From NCBI GenBank assembly GCA_017392525.1, contig JAFOVD010000028.1:1-61626 (forward strand): a stretch of 61,626 nt of DNA, given 5' to 3'. Source of the stretch: Lachnospiraceae bacterium. GTDB lineage: Bacteria; Bacillota; Clostridia; Lachnospirales; Lachnospiraceae. Below are positions 17,505 to 27,300 of the stretch, piece after piece (position 1 is the stretch's first letter; the number at the start of each line of letters is the position of its first letter). The notes below the pieces were generated by a model. The model was not told where the DNA came from, did not search any database, and worked only from the letters and a program-made list of their open reading frames with translations. The position numbers and the translations under genes are program-made.

Positions 17505-18089
17505 TTACTCGTCTGCTGCCACTGTTTTCTTTACGATATCCAGTCCATGCTGTACCGGTGGTATACAAATCAGGACCAGTGTAATCAAAGCTTCTGCTCC
17601 AAGATATGAACCATTGTAAACTAGCGAATATGCCAATGGATTCGGAAATGAATCCGGCGCATATGTTCCAAAAAATATCACTCCTGAAAGTGTTGCGAAG
17701 AAATATCTTCCCAGAACCGCCAGAATATATCCCTTAACCAATCCGTTCTTCTTTTCGTGAAATACTCCAGAGAGTCCCAATGCTCCAAATGCCAGGAAAT
17801 AATCAACAATTACCTGTGGCACATTAAGCACATACGGATTCACAATCAACTGCAATACTCCATAAGCAACCGCTGCTGTAAGTCCTGTTCCAAGTCCAAA
17901 CCAATATCCAATCAATACAATAAAAAGCATGGAAAATGCTGTAATGGAACCACCCATTGGTAACTCAAACATCTTAATCATTGATGTAACCATAGCAAGA
18001 GCAACTGCCATTGCTGAGAATGCAATCTGCTTTGCATTCAAACGTTTTCTATAACTCTCCTCTGTTATAGTTTTTGCAAAAATTGACAT
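17505..18089 (-). CDS. thiT: Thiamine ECF transporter S component ThiT
   Basis: This 194-residue, six-helix membrane protein belongs to the ThiT family of energy-coupling-factor substrate binders: ALAMVTSMIKMFELPMGGSIT followed by helices and a C-terminal LICIPPVQHGLDIVKK. ThiT captures thiamine outside and works with the shared EcfAA'T module, which is not in this window. A TPP riboswitch lies directly upstream, which confirms the vitamin assignment and shows how it is controlled. Confidence 0.96.
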   Translation of the reverse strand: MSIFAKTITEESYRKRLNAKQIAFSAMAVALAMVTSMIKMFELPMGGSITAFSMLFIVLIGYWFGLGTGLTAAVAYGVLQLIVNPYVLNVPQVIVDYFLAFGALGLSGVFHEKKNGLVKGYILAVLGRYFFATLSGVIFFGTYAPDSFPNPLAYSLVYNGSYLGAEALITLVLICIPPVQHGLDIVKKTVAADE

Positions 18090-18137
18090 AAAAAAACCTC
18101 CCTTTTACATTATGTCTAACATGCCAGGGGGGAATCA

Positions 18138-18226
18138 CATTGCTTCCTTACGCCGGTATAATCCGGATCAAGTTCAAGGGTTAATTCAATATTTCAATTG
18201 AATCTCTCAGCGCTTCTGCACCCCTA
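18138..18226 (-). promoter_or_regulatory. TPP riboswitch (THI element)
   Basis: The minus-strand RNA has the core blocks of the TPP riboswitch in order: AGGGGUGC, GCUGAGA, ACCCUUGAACUUGAUCCGG, AUACCGGCGUAAGGAA. It lies between a promoter at 18250-18277 and the thiT ribosome binding site (GGGAGG near 18100). No clear T-run follows it, so thiamine pyrophosphate probably shuts off translation initiation rather than transcription. Confidence 0.96.
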
Positions 18227-18249
18227 GCAAACGTATTTATTTCTAAACC

Positions 18250-18277
18250 ATTATAGCACTTTCTTTTTTTCTGTGCA
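18250..18277 (-). promoter_or_regulatory. Sigma-A promoter of thiT
   Basis: On the minus strand TGCACA (18277-18272), 16 bases, perfect TATAAT (18255-18250). Transcription would start near 18243, just before the riboswitch. Confidence 0.65.
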
Positions 18278-18313
18278 GAAAAGTTTTTGATTTATTGTAC
18301 TTTCGTAAATGCA

Positions 18314-18343
18314 CTAAAAAAGCGGACACTACTGTGTCCGCTT
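18314..18343 (-). terminator. Rho-independent terminator after the LRR surface protein gene
   Basis: On the minus strand AAGCGGACAC pairs with GTGTCCGCTT around AGTA, followed by six T. It lies ten bases past the stop codon. Confidence 0.92.
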
Positions 18344-18353
18344 AAATACCATT

Positions 18354-19889
18354 TTATCTTTTGCTTCGATCTGCCAAGAACTGCATCTTAGACTGTCTAC
18401 TATAAATAAGCATTCCAACGCCGGCAAGGAATATAGCCAGGCACAGTGCAAACCTTGGATCAAGATCTCCATCCGCTGTTGAAGGTGTCTTATCCAATGA
18501 ATGTCCGCCGCCTGAACCGCTTCCTGAGCCACCGGCCCCACCGGATGTCGGACCGGAACCAAGCGTTGCAGCACCGGTTCCATTGCTAACAGTTCCCGTT
18601 GCATTGTTCTTCCACCAAGCTATCAATGTCATGTCCTGAGATACTGTATCTGAATCGAAATTCCAGGCTGTCCCGCCATGATACCAGCCTACAAATGTAT
18701 ATCCTTCTCTTGTCGGAGTTCCCGGATTTGTCACCTTAGCTCCACTCTGAACTACCTGAGAATCGTAATATTCTGCGCCACCATTAACATCAAATACAAC
18801 TGTATATGATCCTGCCGGTGCTTCAGATTTCGTCCACTGTGCCGTAAATGTTACATCCTCTGTAATGTCACTATCCACCGTGAACCCATCCACGCTACTT
18901 GTCCAACCGGCAAATACATAACCGCTTCTTGTTGGATCTGCAGGAACTGTAGTATGTCCACCTTCTACAACACTATAAGTGATATTTTCTGTGCTACCGT
19001 CTATAGCACCACCATTCAAATCAAATGTAACTGTATAAGAAACAGTAACCGGTGGATCTGGATCTGGATCAGTGTTCGGATCCGGTGTAGGATTGTCTCC
19101 ACCACCTCCAGAATTTCCAAGTACAACAAAAGTGATGTGATTATCCTGCGCATATGTCTCCGCAGAAGAACCCGCATAACCATAAATAGTACTTACAGAA
19201 CTTCCCAGGGAGCCAATGGATGCTCCTGTGTTATAGATATAAAGTGTGCTGACTCTTGAATCATCAAATGCGCCTGCTTCTATTGTTGTAACATTGCTTG
19301 GAAGTGTAACTGCTGTAATACCATTATTACCGGCAAAGGCTCCCGCTCCGATAGTTGTACAGCTATCAGGTATACTGATGCTTCCACCCTTACCATTCGG
19401 TACAAAGATCAATCTGCTTCCGGATGCATTGTAAAGAGCTCCATCTGATGATTTATAGGAACCATTTCCGGATGCCACTGAAATAGATGATAAACTGTCA
19501 CAACCGTCAAATGCTCCACTACCTATAGATGATACTGTCTCAGGAATTGTAATGCTACTGATACCTGTATTGTAGAATGCCTGATCACCAATGGTCTGCA
19601 ATCCGGAATTCAATGTAACAGAAGTCAATTCTGTACATCCCTGAAATGCAGCGCTACCAATTGTAACAATAGATGATGGCAACGATGTCTGCTTAATATC
19701 TGTTCTTCCAGAAAAAGCACTACCATCAATTGTGGTTACGGTGTCATAAATATTCAAAGTACCTGACGCATCAACATCGTAATCTGTCTGATCAGTTAAA
19801 GCCTGTGTTCTTCCTACTGCCAACACCCATACGCTCAACACTACGGAAAGCGCTACTAGTATCCATCCAATTTTCGAACTTACTTTCAT
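18354..19889 (-). CDS. Surface protein with LRR_5 and InlB-type repeats and a sortase-like tail
   Basis: A signal peptide (KIGWILVALSVVLSVWVLAVG) is followed by BspA-type leucine-rich repeats (about 50-260, e.g. IGSAAFQGCTELTSVTL), a Pro/Asp linker, two InlB B-repeat domains (each YTVTFDLNGG... or YTVVFDVNGG..., ending W), a Gly/Ser linker, and a tail TPSTADG at 468-474, hydrophobic helix, SRQSK. That tail has the layout of a sorting signal but the A of TPSTA replaces the usual G. Such proteins bind matrix or host glycoproteins in other bacteria. I chose the ATG at 19889 (511 residues) with GGAG ten bases before; a GTG at 19904 lacks a site. It has its own promoter and leader RNA, downstream of the sortase gene. 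Confidence 0.88.
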   Translation of the reverse strand: MKVSSKIGWILVALSVVLSVWVLAVGRTQALTDQTDYDVDASGTLNIYDTVTTIDGSAFSGRTDIKQTSLPSSIVTIGSAAFQGCTELTSVTLNSGLQTIGDQAFYNTGISSITIPETVSSIGSGAFDGCDSLSSISVASGNGSYKSSDGALYNASGSRLIFVPNGKGGSISIPDSCTTIGAGAFAGNNGITAVTLPSNVTTIEAGAFDDSRVSTLYIYNTGASIGSLGSSVSTIYGYAGSSAETYAQDNHITFVVLGNSGGGGDNPTPDPNTDPDPDPPVTVSYTVTFDLNGGAIDGSTENITYSVVEGGHTTVPADPTRSGYVFAGWTSSVDGFTVDSDITEDVTFTAQWTKSEAPAGSYTVVFDVNGGAEYYDSQVVQSGAKVTNPGTPTREGYTFVGWYHGGTAWNFDSDTVSQDMTLIAWWKNNATGTVSNGTGAATLGSGPTSGGAGGSGSGSGGGHSLDKTPSTADGDLDPRFALCLAIFLAGVGMLIYSRQSKMQFLADRSKR

Positions 19890-19921
19890 GTACTCATTCT
19901 CCACTCATAAGAAATCTGATT

Positions 19922-20012
19922 ACTCCGACATTCCTCCTTGAGTACTCCGGGGATTCCCTTCCATGTCGGTCGTGAGTTTCTACACCCAAATGGGTAGACT
20001 CCCACTACATAT
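19922..20012 (-). ncRNA. Structured leader RNA of unknown class
   Basis: The ~120-base leader of the LRR gene can fold strongly. On the minus strand GUG-GG-AGU pairs with ACU-CAC and encloses CUACCC/GGGUGUAG with an AUUU-type loop; next CCGACAU pairs perfectly with AUGUCGG and encloses two small hairpins (GGG-AAU-CCC and the palindrome GAGUACUC region). This gives at least two stems and a junction before the ribosome binding site. It does not match the conserved blocks of TPP, SAM, purine, cobalamin, lysine, glycine, FMN or c-di-GMP riboswitches that I know. It could be a new cis-regulatory RNA or a decayed end of an IS605-type element; I cannot decide. Confidence 0.6.
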
Positions 20013-20018
20013 AGTATA

Positions 20019-20047
20019 ATTGTACCTTTATTCCACGCGTTTTGCAA
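20019..20047 (-). promoter_or_regulatory. Sigma-A promoter inside the sortase 3' end, for the LRR gene
   Basis: On the minus strand TTGCAA (20047-20042), 17 bases, TACAAT (20024-20019). The start point near 20012 coincides with the first base of the structured leader, which supports both calls. Confidence 0.65.
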
Positions 20048-21377
20048 CTAAGAACAGTCGTCCATCGTCAACATAACTGTTACATGTTGAAAGAGTTAGC
20101 AACTGATCATCTGATGACATGTCAATTTCCGTACCATATACCGACAAACTCTGTACATTTTCATAAAATGCCTGGAACTCAGTGGCACTTGCTGCATCAA
20201 TAAAATTATAATATCTATAACTGTTATCATCCTGATATGCAACCTTGGATAGACATACTGCCACCACTTCATACTTCCGGTCTTCATACAGTGTGCTGAA
20301 ATGAATCGTCTTGTGCTCATTATAGTAATCCTCATCCAGATACTTTTTCAGACCGCCAAACATCATTCCGCTTTTCATGTTATGTCCATAAATAATGGTA
20401 TTCGTCGTAGAATTCACAAGATCGGAACGATAATCTGCAAATAACGCACCATTAGAGTCATCTGCCTTGTCAAAGTTATGCGTTAAATAATACTCATTGT
20501 CCTCTGTCTGCATAACCGGATAGTTGATATCTGTATCATCTATCTCGAGCCATCCTGCAAGATCCTCATTCTGTGACTTTAACTGTGAAAACTTATCCAA
20601 AACAGTCAATGTGGAAGGATCCACGTAGGAATCATCCCACTTCTTTTCTGTTCCGTCTGAATCAGCATCCGAGTCAGAATCCTCTGAACCTGTTTCATAT
20701 GTATAACCGGTATCGTCCGAGCCCACCTGCTCCTGTAAATGGCTCATCCGTCTTGTCTCCAGTATCGTATGAATCTCTGAATATCCGAAATATCCAAAGG
20801 CGATTACCGCAAGTGCAATGATAAATGCACCAATTCTCTTCTGGTTCTTTACCGCATCATCCGCCTCTTCGATTACCGCACGATCTTCTAACAGGCCAAT
20901 GGAACGATCCGCCACTATATCCGCTATATGATCGAAAAACTGCTCTCCAATCGGACTCTTAAATGCGATTTCTCCGGCTCTTATCATATTGTACAGACGA
21001 ACTGCAGTCGCAGGATCATGAATATCAAGTTCCTTGTTAATCAACTCGATTTTCTTCACATCCTCCTGGGCATCACGATACTCATGAAATGTCTTAAAGG
21101 TAAAGTCTCCTATAACATATTTTGGCCTATGCTCTTTTTCTTCTGTTTTCTCTTCTGTTTTTTCTTCTGTCTCTTCTACTTTTTTCTCTGTTACAGCGGC
21201 CTCCTTTGGTTCCTCCTGTAACGACGCTAGCCCCGCATCTCTGCGGGGCTTGCTTTCAACTATATCTTCTGTTTTGGATTGGCGCTTATATTCGCCATGC
21301 TCTCTGGCTATCTTATCTGCCGCCTTACCTGCAGCAGATAATTCCAGACTCACACCTTTCTTATCCAGTTCTTCCAT
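20028..21377 (-). CDS. srtB: Class B sortase with large cytoplasmic N-terminal region
   Basis: Sortases cut a C-terminal signal and join the protein to peptidoglycan or to another protein. The C-terminal domain (about 265-449) has the class B triad: H332 in YGHN, C432 in TLSTC and R440 in GRLFLVAKR. A single membrane helix is at 182-200, so ~180 residues, including a Glu/Lys-rich stretch (65-83) and a folded-looking section (88-170), face the cytoplasm; most SrtB enzymes have only a short tail there. The gene lies 12 bases after the giant repeat protein and before the LRR protein whose tail is the likely substrate. Confidence 0.95.
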   Translation of the reverse strand: MEELDKKGVSLELSAAGKAADKIAREHGEYKRQSKTEDIVESKPRRDAGLASLQEEPKEAAVTEKKVEETEEKTEEKTEEKEHRPKYVIGDFTFKTFHEYRDAQEDVKKIELINKELDIHDPATAVRLYNMIRAGEIAFKSPIGEQFFDHIADIVADRSIGLLEDRAVIEEADDAVKNQKRIGAFIIALAVIAFGYFGYSEIHTILETRRMSHLQEQVGSDDTGYTYETGSEDSDSDADSDGTEKKWDDSYVDPSTLTVLDKFSQLKSQNEDLAGWLEIDDTDINYPVMQTEDNEYYLTHNFDKADDSNGALFADYRSDLVNSTTNTIIYGHNMKSGMMFGGLKKYLDEDYYNEHKTIHFSTLYEDRKYEVVAVCLSKVAYQDDNSYRYYNFIDAASATEFQAFYENVQSLSVYGTEIDMSSDDQLLTLSTCNSYVDDGRLFLVAKRVE

Positions 21378-21389
21378 GATCTATTATCC

Positions 21390-24300
21390 CTACTTCACTG
21401 TAACACTAAATGGTGCGGACATCGTACTTCCATACCAAGAACCGTCAATCTGACGATATGCCTGTAACTTGTAATAATATGTCTTACCGGAAGTCAGACC
21501 GGAATCCACATATGTTCCTTTTTCTGCCGGAACTGTGGCAATCTGTGTATACGTACCATTTCGAGAGGCAGATCTATAAATCTTGATGGATTCTCCTGCA
21601 TTTCCACCCAGCGTAATAACCGCCTGCTTAGATGTAGACGATGTACCATTTCCGGACGGAGTTGCAATTGTTGTTGTTGCCTGCACAGCCTTCGGAACAC
21701 TATAACTGGTGACACCATCAACCGTTACATAACTAGATACCTTAAATGTGTATGTCGTACTGGAATTCAATCCTGTAACCGCATAGGTGTTATTTGTTGT
21801 TGTTCCAATCTGTGTCAGTACTGTTCCATCTACAGAGTAAATCACATATCCATCTACTCTGGAATCTTTTCTCCAAGACAGCTGTACCGATGTACTGGAA
21901 ACAGCTGTGCCACTTAAGCTAGCCGGTTCGGCCGGAACAATACTGAACCATCTTGTTGTTGATTCTGAATAATTTCCAATACCACTAATCTCAACGGCTG
22001 CCTGACCAGGATACTTATTGTCAGAATATGACAATGTGTAATCTGTACCTCTCTTAAGTTCGATGAGTTCATTTGAATCATCTTCAGTATCTGTATCGTA
22101 AAATACAGATGGGTAAGGTGTCAAGTTTCTTCCGCTGTAGTAATCCTCTGAAATTAGTTTCACACTAATTCCACCATTTCGAAGGGTCTTTGGACGAATG
22201 GTATAACTAGTCACTACTTGGACTGTCTGATTTCCAACTGTAACAGGCACTGTTGCACGAATTGTACCTGCATTGACAAAATCATCTGTTGTCTCATAAG
22301 TGGAATCATCCTTCAATCTTTCAAATACAACGCTGTCATAATCGAAATCATAAGTTGCTCCACTTGGTGAAATCACTTTCACACCATCATCTTTCAACGG
22401 ATTGTGTTCCTGTCCATCATAGATATAAACATCCTGAACACCATCTACCTTCAGATTGCTCGCATCACCTGTCATTGTAAAGTCACAGGTGTAATCATTT
22501 GTATAGAAATTATTCGTACCATCTGCAATCGCAGTGATATGGGCATGTCCAATATTCCCATCATATGTATAGGTCGTTTCGAAATTTACTCCACTCTCCA
22601 ATACATTTCCACCGGAAACTACTGTTGGTGTCGGTGTAGGAAGTGTTTCCCCATCAATTCCAAGATAGAACTGCTCCGGAATCTCAATAGTGGTCTCACC
22701 ACTTCCTGAGTTCGCAACGCTCAAATCTGAGTAAATGATGTAATTTACATCCATTGTTCCGCCGAAGTTATTGGCACCTTCAATCGTTGCCTTAGCTGCG
22801 CCGGAATTGATTGGAAGCATTGAGCCATCATTGCTTACTCCGGTATACTTCACCGTATAATTCGTTACGCCATCCTGTGTCTGTGGAATTACATTTCCAC
22901 TAGCATCCTTCAGTACAACCTCCGGAGTAATTGGTGATCCCGTCCAATGATAACGACTATCATTTAATCCATCTGTGTCATCCACAACCGCCAGTGTGTA
23001 TCCTGCATCCTCAGAAATAGACTGTGGTGAAATACTGAACGACTTGGAGTATGCACCCGTAGCATCTGTGTTGTTGTAGTCATTCTTAAGTTTAATATCT
23101 ACATATGCCAGATTGCCTTCTCGGGTTGTCTGCACGTTATTTCTATAAGATACATCGTAGTCATACTGCTCAATTGGCGTTGTTTTACTAATCTCATAAT
23201 CATATACCTGAACCTCCGGTTCAAGAGCAGATCCGGTATATGTCATTGAGAATGGATCCTCGACATCCTTGAACTTAATAACAATATTTTCTGAGCTCAA
23301 AGTCTTTGGCTGTATCTCATACTGTTTTGTAACTGTTCCGTAATATCCTTTTTTGCTATTACCTGTAACTGTTACTGTCTTCATACCATCTGATGTGCTG
23401 GTTGCATCATCCCAGGTTCTATGTACTGTGTCATCTTCATAAGAAACAGTATATTGCTCATTTGTAAGGGTTACATCTCCCAGTTTAACACTGGCTATGC
23501 CCGGTTTTTTCTCTGTTCCGTCATAAGTGTAATTAGATCCTTCCAAAGTCACTACTGCATCTTCTATAGATTCTCCAATATTGAATTCCAATACTCTGGA
23601 TCCGGTGTAGTTACCCTTACCGGTGATTGTAACACTTGCTGTACCTGCATCGACATTATTTGTATATCCTGAAATCTCATAATCTGTTCCACAAACAAGA
23701 TCATATGGATTAGGAGTTATCAATCCGGTATCCCGTACAGACAAGTCATCCCCTGTCATTGTAATTGCACTACCTGTCCATGCATTGTTCTTCTTCTCGT
23801 CCTTAATCTCAGCAGAAATCTGCGTACTTTCTGTCAGCGCAAGATTTCTCGGAGTAATTGTAAAGGTAATGGACTTCGTATTGATAAAGTTCGTTCCGGT
23901 ACCCGTAATAATAATCGTATACTTTCCGGCATTCTTCATTGTACTATCACGTGTAATTGTGTAGTCCGTGCCTTCCTGTAACTCATATGTTGCCACAGTA
24001 CCGTCCTCATTCTTCATTCCGTTAATCGGAACCGTAACCCTAATAACCGGATCAACTGCTGCACCGGTGTACTCTGTGCTGCTCTGATCAATTACAACTG
24101 TTGCAGATGTAGATAAATCAATGGCATTAATTGTGTACCAATGCTTAATTGTTCCGCTGTAATTGGTTCCCGCACCTGTGAACTCGATATAGGCCGCATT
24201 GGTTCCCGCACCGAAGTTTGTTGTCGGCGAACTTGGCTCGGAAACAGTGTAATCTTCGCCCTCTACCAATACCTTACCTGTTGCCTTGTTGGTAAATGTG

Positions 24301-27300
24301 TAATTTGGCTTAACCGCATTACCGATACCTGCAAAGTCAACATTATCATCAATTGACGCAATTACATAATCAGAATTAGAAATATCCGCCTGTGTGATTG
24401 TAAAGGTCTTTCGAATTGTACCTGTATAATTTCCTATACCGGTAATTACAATCGTTGGCGTATTTAATCCGCTGTCTTTACTTGCAACATTAACATTATT
24501 GATATACTGGTCAATCTTAAAGTCTGTGCCTTCTACAAGTGTTGTTCCGGTAGACAGTGTTACTGTTACCTGTGGTGTGATACCCAATCCTGTATAAGTA
24601 TATGTGTCATTGGTCTTATCCAGAGTCACAATAGCACTTTCAATATTGATTGTTCCAATATTAAATGTTGCGCTCTTCTTACCAACACTGTATGGTGTTG
24701 CATCTGAACTTGCCACAACAATTGTCTTCTGTCCGGCACTTGTGTAGTCAGAGTCCGGATACTGCAATACATAGTCATCCCCAGGTGTCAGCCTTGTACC
24801 GGCAACAGATACTGTAACCGAAACTTTACCTGAGCTCTCACCCTTATCTGTACCATCATAGACAAATTCTGTAGGACTAAGAGTAACTTCTGCATCGTTC
24901 AGGTTGTATTTAACTGTAAAAATATTATCCTTTGTAATCTGTCCTGTGAAACTTGTTGAAGTATCCAGCGCTTCAATTGTAATGCTGTGTTTACCAATAT
25001 CTACCACACCATCTTCATACTGGCTGTCGTAGATAATCTTATAGTCCCTACCTTGTTGAAGCGTAATTCCATTAAGTTTAACACTTGGATTGATTGTAAT
25101 CTTATTACCAGTGTAATAATAAACTGTCTTCGATAAATCAACCGTTGCCTGACTTAAATCTGCAGTCAGCGTAATGGTTCCAATCTGAACCGTTCCGGTA
25201 TAGTATTTATCATTTACACCGGAAATGTATACGGCTGCGTCTCCACCACGCAATCCAACAACACCACCGGATTCGCTAGTTTCATATGTAACTGTTGTTC
25301 CATCTGTAGAAGTTGCTGTATTACCATAAGAATCCTCTACGATAATGGTAAAGTCTGTGCCTGCTGTAAGAGCGTTACCCTTGTCATCTGTAACACTGAT
25401 TTTGTTTGTAATAAGGCTCTTAAAGTTCTCAATCTTACCGTTCTGATCTAAGTTATAGGTCAGATTTGTAGCTGTTCCATCAGAACCGGTTGTTGTAGTT
25501 GTCAGGCTCTTTGTATAGTAGCTTGTCGACAAATCTCCATAGATTCCAAAGGTTGTCTTGTATTCACCGGTGTAGTACGCATTTCCAGAAACTGCTGAAA
25601 TCGTAACATTTACCAATCCCGGATTAACGTTAGCCGAATAGCTGACCTTGTAATCTGTGCCCTGGGTCAACGTAATACGCTGTGACGAATCCTCCGGATT
25701 TGTATAGATTACATTCATACTATCCAATGGTGTCTTTGCCGTACCATCATAAACCTGATCCGATACTTTTGTCGGATTCAATGTGATTGTATCTGAGCTG
25801 ATTACACGCTGCTCCACCTCAACTGTAATCGGAATATAACCGGTATAATTGCTATCTGCTTTTGCTACCAGATAAGTATTCTTGGTGCCCGGTTCCGTAA
25901 CTGTTGTAAATGGATTTGTTCCGGATACATCATCTGACCTTGTTGACCATGTCAGATTATCATCACCTGTCTTTAACAGATGATATCCTGTACCCTGCGC
26001 ATCATTAGCATCAGCAATTGCAGTATCCCAAACATAAAGCTGGAATGATACCGGCTTGCCTGTATAAATCACTTTATCAGGCTGTGTAAATACAAATCTC
26101 TTATCCGATGCTGCAGATGAAACCTGCGTCTGAAGCGTTCCATCCGTTAATGCAGACTCTGGTATAGATTTATAGTTGGCAACATCATCTGTTCCGAGTA
26201 CCGCTTTATCAACTACCAGTGTCAATGTAATTGTTCCCGTATAACTCTTCTTACCTGTCAGTGTAATAGTATAGCTTCCTGCATTTTTAACCGGTGAAGA
26301 GCTACTTGAAATCTTATAGTCTGCTGATGTTAAGTCACTTCCAAGTGAAGAAACCACATCAAATGTACAGGTTGCAATGTTTGATGTTACAACCGGAATA
26401 TTATCCTTGCCATTATATGTAATATGGAAAGTCTTATCGTCAGAAGAATCCTGCGTATATCCAGTGGAAAGTCCATATGCAGAAAGCGATACTTCCGCAT
26501 CGGCAATGGATAAAGTATCAATATAATATCCAACTGTAACATTTCCAAAATATTTAAGCTTTGTTGCATCTGCCGTTGCTGTCATATAAACAGTTGAACC
26601 GGCGTCATAGCTTCCGGCACCATCCAATGATGCCTTGACGCTATCGAATGACAAGCTAATATCAGAATCCGTATTCTGTACATACTTACCGGTGGTTGAA
26701 TCTTCTGTGTAAGAAGCAAGGTCACCATCCGCCTGATATGTAATACTTACACCCGGTCTGACATTGCCAAGATAGTTTACATTATATAGTCCCTCGCTTG
26801 TTGTCGCTGTAAATTTCGAACCATCAGATGGTTTTAACAACGATACTGTCGCGTTCGCGATATTCTGACCAATAGTGTAACTAACCTCTATGGAACCGGT
26901 ATAATTTCCGATACCGGAAACAATTGCCGTATTATCTGTTCCTGCAGTTGTACCACCTTGTCCGGCTACAACTGTGTAATCCGTTCCTCGAGTAAGGATT
27001 TCATCCCCTGTATTTACAACCGTAATGCCATTATCAGAAACTGTCATTGCATTCTTGGTTGGAATATACTTTCCACCATCTACTGTTGCTGTTGCAGTAT
27101 CTGATGTCAAATCTGTCGCATCAATCTGGATATCATCCGTTACAGAGATATCAGATGAAGATATTGACTTCGGTGAAATTGTAAAGTACACATATACGAC
27201 TGTTCCCGCGTAATTGCCCTTACCGGTAATTGTTACAAACGGTGCATTGGCATTCAGCGTACCATCCTCATTCGTTGACTCAGCCGCATTTGTATTATTT

